From Anthopleura xanthogrammica (taxonomy: Eukaryota; Cnidaria; Anthozoa; Actiniaria; Actiniidae), in contig OZ025222.1 of assembly GCA_964019055.1 (NCBI GenBank), forward strand, positions 879,001-943,000: a stretch of DNA of 64,000 bases, written 5' to 3'. The position numbers were made by a program, and so were the translations under genes. The notes beneath the pieces were generated by a model. The model searched no databases, was not told the origin of the DNA, and saw only the letters and a program-made list of their open reading frames with translations. Every line of letters begins with the position of its first letter. The stretch's first letter is position 1. Below, piece after piece: positions 23,301 to 34,722 of this stretch.

Positions 23301-26300
23301 AACCATGGTAACAAAGAAGCAAGTAGCCTGACAGAGGCGGCAACTAGTGGTCACCAGGTCAGTTACATCGATAACCATGGTAACAAAGAAGCAAGTAGCC
23401 TGACAGAGGCGGCAACTAGTGGTGACCAGGTCAGTGACATCGATAACCATGGTAACAAAGAAGCAAGTAGCCTAACAGAGGAGGCAACTAGTGGTGACCA
23501 AGTCACTGACATCGATAACCATGGTAACAAAGAAGCAAGTAGCCTGACAGAGGCGGCAACTAGTGGTGACCAGGTCAGTGACATCGATAACCATGGTAAC
23601 AAAGAAGCAAGTAGCCTGACAGAGGCGGCAACTAGTGGTGACCAGGTCAGTGACATCGATAACCATGGTAACAAAGAAGCAAGTAGCCTAACAGAGGAGG
23701 CAACTAGTGGTGACCAAGTCACTGACATCGATAACCATGGTAACAAAGAAGCAAGTAGCCTGACAGAGGCGGCAACTAGTGGTGACCAGGTCAGTGACAT
23801 CGATAACCATGGTAACAAAGAAGCAAGTAGCCTGACAGAGGCGGCAACTAGTGGTGACCAGGTCAGTGACATCGATAACCATGGTAACAAAGAAGCAAGT
23901 AGCCTAACAGAGGAGGCAACTAGTGGTGACCAAGTCACTGACATCGATAACCATGGTAACAAAGAAGCAAGTAGCCTGACAGAGGAGGCAACTAGTGGTG
24001 ACCAGGTCAGTGACATCGATAACCATGGTAACAAAGAAGCAAGTAGCCTGACAGAGGAGGCAACTAGTGGTGACCAGGTCAGTGACATCGATAACCATGG
24101 TAACAAAGAAGCAAGTAGCCTAACAGAGGAGGCAACTAGTGGTGACCAGGTCAGTGACATCGATAACCATGGTAACAAAGAAGCAAGTAGCCTGACAGAG
24201 GAGGCAACTAGTGGTGACCAGGTCAGTGACATCGATAACCATGGTAACAAAGAAGCAAGTAGCGTAACAGAGGAGGCAATTAGTGGTGACCAAGTCAGTG
24301 ACATCGATAACCATGGTAACAAAGAAGCAAGTAGCCTAACAGAGGAGGCAACTAGTGGTGACCAGGTCAGCGACATCGATAACCATGGTAACAAAGAAGC
24401 AAGTAGCGTAACAGAGGAGGCAACTAGTGGTGACCAGGTCAGTAACATCGATAACCATGGTAACGAAGAAGCAAGTGGCGTGACGGATGAAGCAAGTGGT
24501 GGTGACCAGGTCAGTGACATCGATAACCATGGAAACGAAGAAACAAGTGGCGTGACAGATGAAGCAAGTGGTAGTAACCAGGTCAGTGACATCGATAACC
24601 ATGGTAACAAAGAAGCAAGTAGCCTAACAGAGGAGGCAACTAGTGGTGACCAAGTCAGCGACATCGATAACCATGGTAACAAAGAAGCAAGTAGCCTGAC
24701 CGAGGAGGCAATTAGTGGTGACCAGGTCAGTGACATCGATAACCATGGTAACGAAGAAGCAAGTAGCCTGACAGAGGAGGCAACTAGTGGTGACCAGGTC
24801 AGTGACATCGATAACCATGGTAACAAAGAAGCAAGTAGCCTGACAGAGGAATCAATTAGTGGTGATCAAGTCAGCGACATCGATAGCCATGATAATAAAG
24901 AAGCAAGTACCCTGACAGAGGAGGCAATTAGTGGTGACCAGGTCAGTGACATCGATAATTATGGTTACAATGTAGGAAGTGCAATGATCGATGAGGCTAG
25001 TGGTGGTGATCAGAACAGTGAAATCGATAACCATGGTAACGATGAAGCAAGTGGCCTAACCGATGAGTCTAGTGGTGGTGATCAGATCCGTGAAATCGAT
25101 AACCATGGTAACGATGAGGGAAGTGGACTAACCGATGAGTCTAGTGGTGGTGATCAGATCAGTGAAATCGATAACCATGGTAACGATGAAGCAATTGGCC
25201 TGACCGATGAGTCTAGTGGTGGTGATCAGATCAGTGAAATCGATAACCATGGTAACGATGAAGCAAGTGGCCTGACCGAGGAATCAATTAGTGGTGATCA
25301 AGTCAGCGACATCGATAGCCATGATAATAAAGAAGCAAGTACCCTGACAGAGGAGGCAATTAGTGGTGACCAGGTCAGTGACATCGATAACCATGGAAAC
25401 GAAGAAGCAAGTGGCGTGACGGATGAAGCAAGTGGTAGTAACCAGGTCAGTGACATCGATAACCATGGAAACGAAGAAACAAGTGGCGTGACAGATGAAG
25501 CAAGTGGTAGTAACCAGGTCAGTGACATCGATAACCAGGGTAACAAAGAAACCAGTGGCGTGAAGGATGAAGCAAGTGGTGGTGACCAAGTCAGTGACAT
25601 CGATAGCCATGGTAACGAAGAAACTAGTGGCGTGACAGATAAAGCAAGTGGTTACCAGGTCAGTGGCATCGATAACCATGGAAACGAAGAAACAAGTGGC
25701 GTGACAGATGAAGCAAGTGGTAGTAACCAGGTCAGTGACATCGATAACCAGGGTAACAAAGAAACCAGTGGCGTGAAGGATGAAGCAAGTGGTGGTGACC
25801 AGGTCAGTAACATCGATAACCATGGTAACGAAGAAGCAAGTGGCGTGACGGATGAAGCAAGTGGTGGTGACCAGGTCAGTGACATCGATAACCATGGAAA
25901 CGAAGAAACAAGTGGCGTGACAGATGAAGCAAGTGGTAGTAACCAGGTCAGTGACATCGATAACCATGGAAACGAAGAAACAAGTGGCGTGACGGATGAA
26001 ACAAGTGGTGGTGACCAGGTCAGTGACATCGAAAACCATGGTAACGAAGAAACAAGTGGTATGACGGATGAAGCAAGTGGTAGTAACCAGGTCAGTGACA
26101 TCGATAACCATGGTAACGAAGAAACAAGTGGTATGACGGATGAAGCAAGTGGTGATACCGAAGACAGCAATATTGAAAAAAGTGGAAACAGGAATAAAGA
26201 AAATGATATCCAAAATGAAGATGTCAGGAACAACGAGAGTGACACAAATAAAGAAGATAGGCTACCAAACCTGTACGAGAAAATGAACTATCCTGAAACG

Positions 26301-29300
26301 TCAAATGAACAAACTAATATTAGCAACGCCAATAACCTTACAAATCATGGAAGCTCCAATAGCACAAAGTTGATAACAAATGACCGTCAATTACTTGGTA
26401 GTGGATCAAATGCAGTTATTTCGGGAGATAGCGATGAGGAGGAGGAGGAGGAGGAGGAGGAGGATGAAGGTACAGAAAGTAGAGGAGCTGAAGTAAAAGA
26501 CATTGAGAAAGAAGAACATGTTGGTGAAGCAACACCTGAAAATATGCCTGCTTCAGGAAATTATCCTCTGGATGGTTATGATATGAAAAAAACTGATGGA
26601 AGTAAAGAGGTAGAAAACGAGGAGCTGAGCAGCGATCACAAAACTGATTCTGGTACAGAAAACGTTTCAAGTGGAAGTGCAGAGGAGAATGGTTCAAAAA
26701 ATGTAGGATCAAAGAGTGGAAAAGAATTCGAATTCGAATATGACAGAGTGTATAACAGCAGCGGATTTAATCGTAGCAAAAATATTTCAGCAAGTAAAAC
26801 TTATGAAGGAGAATCATCCAAGAACGCCACGACGATTGAGGCCAGTAATAGGAAAGAAGAATCAAATATATCCAACGGTATAAATACCATTCCTTTGTCT
26901 AGTGAAGGTGCAGGAAATGGCAACTTTTCTAGTTTTGAAAACAGCACAGCAAGAATCAAAAACACAACTAAGATAAACGAGAGTGATAAAATGAGTGTCA
27001 CCGAGACTTCTAAAAGTGCTTCAAAATTGCAAAATCGTCCAAAGTTTCGAAAGCCCTATGGATTTTTGCAGCATACTAAACAAGAGACTAATGAAACGCA
27101 CAAGGCTAAAACAGGTTATGAGTCTTGGACAGTTAGAAGAAAGGAAAAAGAATCAATACCATCGGGAAACAAGGCATCAAACAATGAACAAACTTTTTCT
27201 CACAATGTGACTTCTCATCAAAGCACCTCAAGCCAGGGAAACCATGACAACGGGGGTACTACATCACCTGGTAAGCTTAAGCCGTTCGACACATCAGAGC
27301 TTGGACAAATTGAAGAGAAGATTTTCAAAAATAACCATATGAAAGCTAAGGACCATAAGACAAGGAAGGTGCCACGAGGAAAGCAAATGGAACACACCAA
27401 GCACGATGAGAGCAAAAAGATTTTTAAGATAGCAACACAAAGTAAATTTAGAATAGACAATCTACCTGAGCTTGTCAACCAAACAAAAAGTCGTCCAACG
27501 GAGATAAATGGCACAAAGGAAAATGAAGATCAAGATAAAAAGGAGCACAGAAATTTAACATCCGAATCTCATTTGGGAAACGAATTTCAAGCTACAAACA
27601 AAACGTTACCCCTAAAAATGACACCAGAAAAGGTAAAGATAACTAAAGAAAATGCAACAGCGAATGTAAAAATTGAAATTTCTTTCTTGGGGAGGAAAAT
27701 AAAGTCACATCGTGATCGCCTGAAGCAAAAGAATCAGACCCTGCAATCTTCCTCCAAACTTCAAAGTCCTCCACTACATGGGCGATACCCATTACCTGGT
27801 AGCCCAGAAGGATTTCCAAGTCCAAGAAAGAACCCAAAACAGGCTGGTTCAAACTTAAATCTACTGGTTCGTGCTAAAGAACACCAAAACAGACGACTAA
27901 ACAAGCTAAACAAGCCAAAGAAGAAATTTCCTTCCCTTGAAGAGCCTTTTGAATCGAATATTCAGAAAACATCAAAACTTAAAACTATGCCACAGAAAGC
28001 TAGTTCCTTTAGGTTGAAGTCGAGGAAACAAAATAGTTCAGCATCGAAGGACATAGGTACAATACACCAAAAGAAACTCAGGAAAAAACATCCACGCCCT
28101 GATATAAGGAAAAGAATATTCAATTTTTTAAAGGCGCTTAAAGCACTTGCTCGAGTAAGAGCGCTTGCGAAAGAGAAGGGAGAAAAAAACCAAGTGATGG
28201 ACAACAATGTAGAGGGAAAGAATGGCAACTCAGATACGCAAATTCTTTTAACGAGTATTAAAATACCAAGAAAGGACAGGAAAGGTCCTAAGCAAGAATT
28301 GCAAACAAAGAATACTACTCGCTCAAAGAATCGTTTACAGGGCAACAACAGAAATGTCAATGGCAGTGCCCTCAATCTCACTGCAAATCCAAAAATTGTT
28401 AGCCACAACAAAACCCAATCAAATGAAAAATATCGGAAGATTAAGAAATTGTCTGATGAAAAGAAACAGGATTTAAAAGCAAAAGAAAATTTGAAAGAGA
28501 AGTCTGGTACAAAGGGAGGCGAAGGGACAAGACAACAAGAATCAAAACCATCGAATCCTCAGAAAAGTGGTCAAAGTCAATCTCCCTTTCCAGGAAAAAA
28601 GAGTCCTAATCCTGCCCCACAAGGGAACAAGTCGCCGCCTCCTTCACCAGCCAGTCAATCTGCTGTTCCTAATAAGATGCAAAGTCAGAATGCGAATCCT
28701 TCTCAGCTGACGTCATCTTCTACGCCACCCTCAACTCTTTATAAGGCACAGAGCAATCAGAATATGCAGCAGCCAATGTCAACTCCATATAGTTACCAAA
28801 ATCGACCAATGGGAATGGCTTCAACGTCAATGGGATCTCCCCAAAAAATATCTAGCAATCCACAATCTACATACGGTAATACTCCAAAAATTATGTTCAT
28901 GGGTACACCTGGCACTACCGGGTATAACCAGGGTTCTACGGGATATCAACCAGCATCTACCGGGTATAACCAGGGTTCTACGGGATATCAACCAGCATCT
29001 ACCGGGTATAACCAGGGTTCTACGGGATATCAACCAGCATCTACCGGGTATAACCAGGGTTCTACGGGATATCAACCAGCATCTACCGGGTATAACCAGG
29101 GTTCTACGGGGTATCAACCAGCATCTACCGGGTATAGTCAAGCTTCTACCGGATATCCGGCAGCATATACCATGCCCAGCTATGATCAAGCATCTACCGG
29201 TTATAATGCAGCATCTCCTGGCTATACCCAAGGATCTACCGGGTATAACCAAGCAAGTACCGGGTATAGCCAAGCAAGTACCGGATACAGCCAAGAAACA

Positions 29301-32300
29301 GCCGGATATAGTCAGCCTGTCGGGTATAGTCAGCCTGTAGGGTATAGCCAGCCTGTAGGGTATAGCCAGCCTGCCGGGTATAATTATCAAGATTCAATCC
29401 CATCAAGTCCCGGTGTAAGCTTTGAGTCCTCGGATCCTGCTAACACAATGTACATTTACAACACGTACGAAATAGTGCCATCCTCAAGCAACAATGATGC
29501 GTCTTCCATGCCAAATATGGAAGATGTTCCTATGACGATGGAGAATGATGACACTGGAAGTATTACTCCACAGCAAGGATCCATAGATGAGGTACCAAAT
29601 ACAAATCAACAAGGATATGAAACTTCAGCTCCTCAAGCTTCTAGTCCCTCTCACAAAGTGGAAAATGAGAATGCCAAACCTGTCAAGCAGGAATCTAGTT
29701 ACGCAGATATGGTACAAAATAACGACCAAGGAGGACCTGATCAACCATCAAGTAAAGCTTCTGAAGCTGGAACTCAAACTGAAGACAATGTAAAAGGATT
29801 GAATAATTTGTTAGTATCTATCAAGCCAGAATCTAATGACTCAGATATTGTACAAAACAAGGACGAAGGAAGACCTGATCAACCATCAAGTAAAGCTTCT
29901 GAAGCTGGAACTCAAACTGAAGACAATGTAAAAGGAATGAATAATTTGTTAGTATCTATCAAGCCAGAATCTAATGACGCAGATATTGTACAAAACAAGG
30001 ACCAAGGAAAACCATCAAATAAACCTCCTGGTAATGACAATCTGAAATTGAGACTGACACTAACACAAAAGGAAGACAATGGAAAAGAAACGAAAGCTCC
30101 TAGCGCAGATGCCATCCAAGACCACCAAAGAAAGGTTGACGCTCAATTTTCTCGTCAAAACCCTTTCGACATCAGAAGCCTGATGCAACTCAGCGAGGAA
30201 AACATCGAAGATGTTCTCAGAGCTCTGGACCAAACGGCAAAACGAAAAGGTCTCCAGTTACCTCCATTGACTCCAGACGTTGTGGATGAGACGTCTCTTA
30301 TACACGACCCTAAAATAGTACCTAGTGCACTATCAAGATATATAAATGTTCCTAAGAGTACGCATGACCAAAGTGGTGTACCCGCTGCCCGGGTACAAAT
30401 GATAGGAAGTCAGACTCCATACACAACAACTGACAACATTAACTATTACTCAAGGAAGAACCCAAATTTAGAAGACGATCCTTTTGATCCAAATGGAAAC
30501 ACCTATGATTTGCCTCGTGATTACCAGGGCTATTTGACTTCAAACCAAGATCAGCAGCCAAAGGATTACAAAGTCCAAAGTCCATTCTCTAAATATCCCG
30601 AATACCCATCAACTGCTCAACTACCTTACAATAATCAAAATGCCGAAGGAGATTTCCAAGAGGCGGACTTGGCTGAAAATAAGGATGAACACATATTTTT
30701 TATGGGTCCTGCGAAATCAAAACCGTTACCAGTAAATAATGATGATTATCAGAATCCCAGCAGTTTTTTAGACGATGGGAATAACAATCCACCGCAGTTA
30801 AACTTGAATTGGTTTCCAAGCGGAGCTTTTAGTAAAAAAACCGGCGGAAAATTTCTGAGCAAGGAAACGAGCCTGAAATCGAACTCTGGTTTTGTGAACA
30901 AAAACATTGCGCCAAAACCTCAGTCACCTTTCAAATCCAAAAAACATGCGAAGCAGATTTTTTTCCTCGCTCCACAAAAAACGGAATCAAGAGACAAATA
31001 TCAAGAACTGGAGCCGGTGGAGTTGAAAATTTTCAACGAAGAAAATCGTGCACGCCCACAAAACAATCTACCGGAGTCTTCGTTTCCGGTTATCGATGTC
31101 AATGACAAATACTTGAAGCTGTTGAAGAATCCTTACGGGATTGAGTATCCAGGTACCGACGAAGATAAAACTGGGAAACTGGGTTATTTGAATGAAAATG
31201 TCGCTCAAAGTGCAGACAGGACCTATCCGGATGAAACAACTTTTTCAAAGAAACAGGAAGAGATCAAGAATACTTACAGCAATGGAAAATGGATTTCATT
31301 GCTCAAAGGTATTCCAAATCTGCACAAAAAGGCACAAGTAAATACTAAAGTACTAGGTTCAAAGACTACGAAGTCTTCGAGCAATATAGAGAAGTTCTTA
31401 AAGGAAGAACCGAAAGATCATTTTAAAGCGTTAAATGCCCTGCAATCATCGTTTGATAATCCAAGTAGCAAACAAAATGGAGACTCCTACTTCTCGGCAG
31501 CTTCCCTACAGAAGGTCCTAGGCGACTTAGACGAAGGAATTGAACAGAAAATTAGTAGTCTTACTGGAAAGACCAGAGCAAATGTATGGGTCGTACAACC
31601 AACGATATCATCAGCCATGAAATACGTCGTGGATGTGGATGATAGGATACAAGCTACTCCAAGATCATCTCCCACAAATGGGCCAACGTACAGCCACTAC
31701 AAAGAAAAATTAGGTATGTTTAGCTTAATATTCACTTTGCAATTTCTAAAGGGGCGTAGTGGTAGTGCATTCGCCTCTCATCTCTCGGCTCTCAATTTCG
31801 ATTCCTGGACTCGATGTAAGATTTGAGTTTGTTAGGTCATGTCCCTTGATTCGAGAGTTTTTTTCCGGGGTCTCCAGTTTTCTTCCCTCCGAGAAACCGA
31901 ACACGCTAAATTCCGCTTCAATCTGTGAGTTAGCGGTACCCTGACTAAGATCACTGAACCAGAGGTTGCTTTAGGGTTCGATAAAACTAATGGCAGTTGT
32001 CCAATTTTAATATTTATAACCAATACTTTTTCAAGGTTGGCAACATGTCATTAATTCAATATTTTTAGGTTTCTATGGCAACATTGATGATGATACCAAG
32101 ACGAAATGCGCAGCTATTGGCAAATCAGGTAAGATAGAGGTTTTGGTTCTCTCTTGTGCTATCAGGATTCTTTTCCGGTTTTTCCTACCTTCGCAAAAAT
32201 CATTACTTTGATTTTCTCGGGTCCACTGCAATAGCCCACTTCCGAGACATGCTTCGCTTGTCATGCACAAAGGTTTCAATGTGAGGCTCCGTGCTAAATG

Positions 32301-34461
32301 CTCAGTGATTCGTGACAGGAGAAAAGAATGCATTTTATTTAGCACTGAGCCTCATACTGAAAAATTTGTGCGTGACAAGCGAAGCATATCTCGGAAGTGA
32401 GCTATTGGCCAATGCTGTAGCAGTCTCCTCTGCCAGACGCTGATTGTCTTCTTGTCTTTTTGTCTTCTTATTGTCTTCATTACTAAAGAGTTTCAAGAAT
32501 CCAAGTGTCCACGTGGATGGGTATCCCACGTAGAATTCTGTTACGGCTTCTTTGACTTCCCAAAAACCCACTGGATGGCTTTCCCGCCAAAATGTGCCAC
32601 CCACAATGCAATGCTGGCAATGCCAAAGACCGAGGAAGAGCTTGGGTTTATCACGTCTCACCTGCGAGATCGAGGAACTTTGGATACGCCCTATCATATT
32701 GGGTTAAATAAAAGGAAGGATACTTGGAATTGGGTGGATGATAATCCCTTCGATATGGAATCAAACTATAATGATCTGGACGTCGCGGCCATTGGAGACT
32801 TGAAGTGTGGGATGATCGAAGAGGGGCATATCAAGGCAACTAAATGTGATAAAGCAAGGTCTTACGTCTGCGAAATTAAGAGAGGTAAAAATATGAATAT
32901 TCACTCGGGGGAGGGGGAGGGAATCACATTAATGGCCCTTGGAAGAAACGCATGGTGGTTCGGCACTTATCTCGCACGGGGACAGGGCAACGGTTTGTGG
33001 TATACAGTCATTATTAGCTCCAGTAACATATCAATAGAAAACCTAGCAATATAGAACGAATAAATAATAAATAATGTTCTAGTCGAAGCATCAGGGGAGA
33101 CTAGCCAGACCCTAGACCGTATCTACAGCCAATCCCTTGCATTCTGCTACGAACGGAATCGTTGAAAATTTGGTGTCGAAAAGCCGAAAAAAATTCCGAA
33201 CAAATTTTGCACCTTTGTATTGTTAAATAAGTCGATCAATTTTATTTTATTAACATTTTACGATAGATACCATTAACGTGCTATCTCTAATAAATTACCC
33301 TTATTTTTTTTCATCAGGAATGGAAGCGGTGCGTATATTAGCGTTTGGAGACAGTCTCACACGAGGATATTATGGAGGAGGAAAAGAGTACCATCCATAC
33401 ACCGAGAAGCTAGAGTATCTTCTCAACACAGATTCACACAAGTGCTTCGTGGTTGATAACCAAGGCCAAGACAAGGAAATGGCTGCCGATATGACAAAAC
33501 GACTTGATGAATATCTACGAAAAGGTATGGCATAAAGAACGATTACAGTATAGATCTTTTTAGCTTGGGTGTAATGTTTTCCCATTTCAGGCCACATGTC
33601 ATTCTCTTGAGAATAAGATTCTTTGTTTGAGTTGTATCCATATTCATGTGTCTTCTCATGCACAACCGTTAAACAAAGAATTGATACTCTAGGGAATGAC
33701 ACATGGTCTTGAGAATATGATTGTTTGCTTGGTCGAGTTGTATCCATATTCATGTGTCTTCTCATGTGCAACCGTTAAACAAAGAAATAATACTCTAGGG
33801 AATGGAGGATATGTTATCTGAAATGGGAAAACATTACGCCTTTTCTGAATTCGATAAACAGGGTGCACTCAGAAAAATGATTATTTAACTTGCGTCTCTT
33901 AAAAAAATCTTCAAATGTTTCCTCGGTAAAAGTATTGGTCTATTTATCCCTTTCACAATAATTTTAGGAGCAATCGGCACTTTTAATAGCATTGTTAAAT
34001 GAATTTCGATCATGATATTGTGACCCTACCCTACAGCTACTACCTGGTACAAATGGGTGATCATCTTAGGCGGTACTAACGACATTGTCCACGACAAACG
34101 ACCCCCCACCGAGGCAAACTGGGACCGAGTGGTGCATGACATCATCATGGCTCATCAAACAGCACACAGACACGGGTACAACAGCATTGTTGTCACTATA
34201 CCCGAGATCGATTGTGAGCATAGTGACAAACCACAGTGCGAAAAAATCCATAAGGAAAGACTTTATGTGAACCAGAGATTGAGACATTATGCCAGAGAAG
34301 CAAATGCAGCTATTTTGAGCGACTTGGCTGGACTGTTGCCAAGGTCTTCCTTGGCAAACGAGAAAAAGATGTTTTACTGGGAACAAGGTTTGCATATGAA
34401 ACCACAGGGATATGATAGGATGGCAGAAATTATATATGAAGATATTTTGCGCAACTTTTGA
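20397..34461 (+). CDS. Giant secreted repeat protein with C-type lectin-like and SGNH hydrolase-like domains, about 4,063 aa
   Basis: Six exons, all junctions phase 1: 20,397-20,466 (signal peptide, core CIFLTLLFGSMVPFFEVCFG), 20,680-31,713 (one 11,034-nt exon), 32,069-32,128, 32,489-32,884, 33,318-33,524, 34,037-34,461 (TGA). Order in the mature protein: Asn/Asp/Ser-rich acidic region (about 25-640); about 50 copies of a 24-residue repeat (about 644-1,847); a Glu tract; Lys/Arg-rich basic region (about 2,130-2,650); Pro/Gln/Ser stretch; 14-residue Tyr/Gly/Ser repeats (about 2,767-2,927); a roughly 55-residue repeat (about 3,027-3,140); mixed sequence; then the lectin-like and SGNH domains at the C terminus. 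Joining of the last four exons to the giant exon rests on frame, phase and splice sites, not on transcripts; two genes remain possible. AATAAA at 35,222-35,227. Likely an extracellular structural or proteoglycan-like protein (inference). Confidence 0.8.
20467..20679 (+). other. First intron of the giant gene, 213 nt, open in frame
   Basis: The donor G/GTAAGT and acceptor TTTTTTCAG/G are strong. The intron length is a multiple of three (71 codons) and has no in-frame stop, so reading through gives an artificial extension of the open frame. Removal is favoured because the sites are good, the signal peptide then joins directly to the acidic region, and the intron's codons (Lys/Phe/Ile-rich) differ from the downstream protein. 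Confidence 0.75.
22530..26155 (+). repeat. 72-bp coding repeat array, about 50 copies (24-aa unit)
   Basis: The consensus is EATSGDQVSDIDNHGNKE plus a variable six-residue linker such as ASSLTE. Variants include EASGGDQ, EASGSNQ and DESSGGDQISEIDNHGN. Early and late copies are diverged. The centre (about 23,040-24,480) is nearly uniform, and in 23,300-23,950 a three-unit higher-order period of 216 bp is visible (QVTDID every third unit). Each unit keeps a Ser-Gly next to acidic residues. Long antisense open frames across the array are by-products of the repeat. Confidence 0.97.
28905..29390 (+). repeat. Tyr/Gly/Ser-rich coding repeats (42-bp units, then shorter ones)
   Basis: Five near-perfect copies of GYNQGSTGYQPAST (28,917-29,130) are followed by looser STGYxQA units and four VGYSQP units. 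They lie in frame in the giant exon. Tyrosine at regular spacing resembles low-complexity structural or adhesive proteins that can be cross-linked; this is an analogy only. Confidence 0.95.
29690..30030 (+). repeat. Coding repeat of about 55 residues, 2.5 copies
   Basis: PSSKASEAGTQTEDNVKG, then NNLLVSIKPESND and DIVQNKD, repeated within the giant exon with few changes between copies. Confidence 0.9.
31751..31985 (+). mobile_element. tRNA-derived SINE-like element, copy B
   Basis: Head GGGGCGTAGTGGTAGTGCAT with a B-box-like ATTTCGATTCCTGG; body CTTGATTCGAGAGTTTTTTT; tail GAGTTAGCGGTACCCTGACT then AAGATCACTGAACCAGAGG. It parallels copy A at 8,161 throughout. It lies in the intron that follows the 11-kb exon, and the apparent extension of the open frame to 31,826 ends inside it. 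Confidence 0.75.
32229..32410. mobile_element. MITE-like palindromic element
   Basis: CAATAGCCCACTTCCGAGAC ... GCTTCGCTTGTCATGCAC pairs with GTGCGTGACAAGCGAAGC ... TCGGAAGTGAGCTATTGG; the inner arms (GAGGCTCCGTGCTAAA and TTTAGCACTGAGCCTC) also pair. It sits in the intron directly before the lectin-like exon. Confidence 0.85.
32489..32884 (+). other. C-type lectin-like domain (single exon of the giant gene)
   Basis: This 132-codon exon carries the fold signature: CPRGW and FCYGFF at the start, a helix with C-A-T-H-N-A-M-L-A, W-N-W-V-D in the middle, and a paired KCGMIEE / KCDKARSYVCEI at the end, giving six cysteines in the usual order of a long-form domain. The calcium/sugar motif EPN or QPD and the WND motif are absent, so calcium-dependent monosaccharide binding is unlikely; protein, glycan or mineral surfaces are alternatives. 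Family assignment is firm, ligand unknown. Confidence 0.88.
33318..34461 (+). other. SGNH/GDSL hydrolase-like domain (two exons), catalytic Asp apparently lost
   Basis: The exons 33,318-33,524 and 34,037-34,461 encode about 210 residues, a normal length for the SGNH fold. Block I is LAFGDSLTRGYY (nucleophile Ser). Block II-like NQGQDKEMAADM follows. Block III is IILGGTNDI (oxyanion Gly and Asn). The C-terminal block reads WEQGLHMKPQGYDRM: the catalytic His is present, but the Asp normally three residues before it (DGLH) is Gln. Family members hydrolyse esters of lipids or sugars; here activity may be reduced or lost. It forms the C terminus of the giant protein. Confidence 0.88.
33551..33842. 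mobile_element. Family-2 MITE copy in the SGNH intron
   Basis: TTGGGTGTAATGTTTTCCCA at the left pairs with TGGGAAAACATTACGCC at the right; inner blocks CATGTCATTCTCTTGAGAAT and TTGTATCCATATTCATGTGT match the copies at 34,535, 39,504 and 41,345. One internal segment is duplicated, making it longer than its relatives. Confidence 0.85.
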
Positions 34462-34534
34462 TGACAAGGAAACTTTCCTTGACATATTAAATGTCACACA
34501 TTGGTAACGTCTGCACAGCCAAATGGAAGAAAGA

Positions 34535-34722
34535 ATAGATCGCTTTACCTTGGGCGTAATGTTTGCCCATTTCAAACCGAGTGTTATTCTCTTGAGAATA
34601 AGTTTCTTTGCTCATATTCATGTGTCTTCTCATGTGCAACTTTTAAACAAAGAAATGATACTCTAGGAAATGACACGTGGTCCTAAATGGGAAAACATTA
34701 CGCCCATGGTAAAGAGGTCTAT
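34535..34722. mobile_element. Family-2 MITE copy
   Basis: Ends ACCTTGGGCGTAATG and CATTACGCCCATGGT form terminal inverted repeats. The inner arms CGAGTGTTATTCTCTTGAGA and GATACTCTAGGAAATGACAC are imperfect partners. It begins 73 bp after the giant gene's stop codon, so it is probably in the 3' UTR. Confidence 0.85.

Noticed and set aside
23363..24826. 487-residue open frame on the minus strand, plus a series of 64-residue minus frames spaced 216 bp apart
   Set aside because: They are antisense by-products of the 72-bp coding repeat. The plus frame has a signal peptide, splice sites and sensible flanking sequence.
28827..29390. 187-residue minus frame with repeated IPGRCWLI-like units
   Set aside because: Antisense of the Tyr/Gly coding repeat in the giant gene.
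34066..34575. 169-residue minus frame
   Set aside because: Lies antisense to the SGNH exon, which has clear catalytic motifs.
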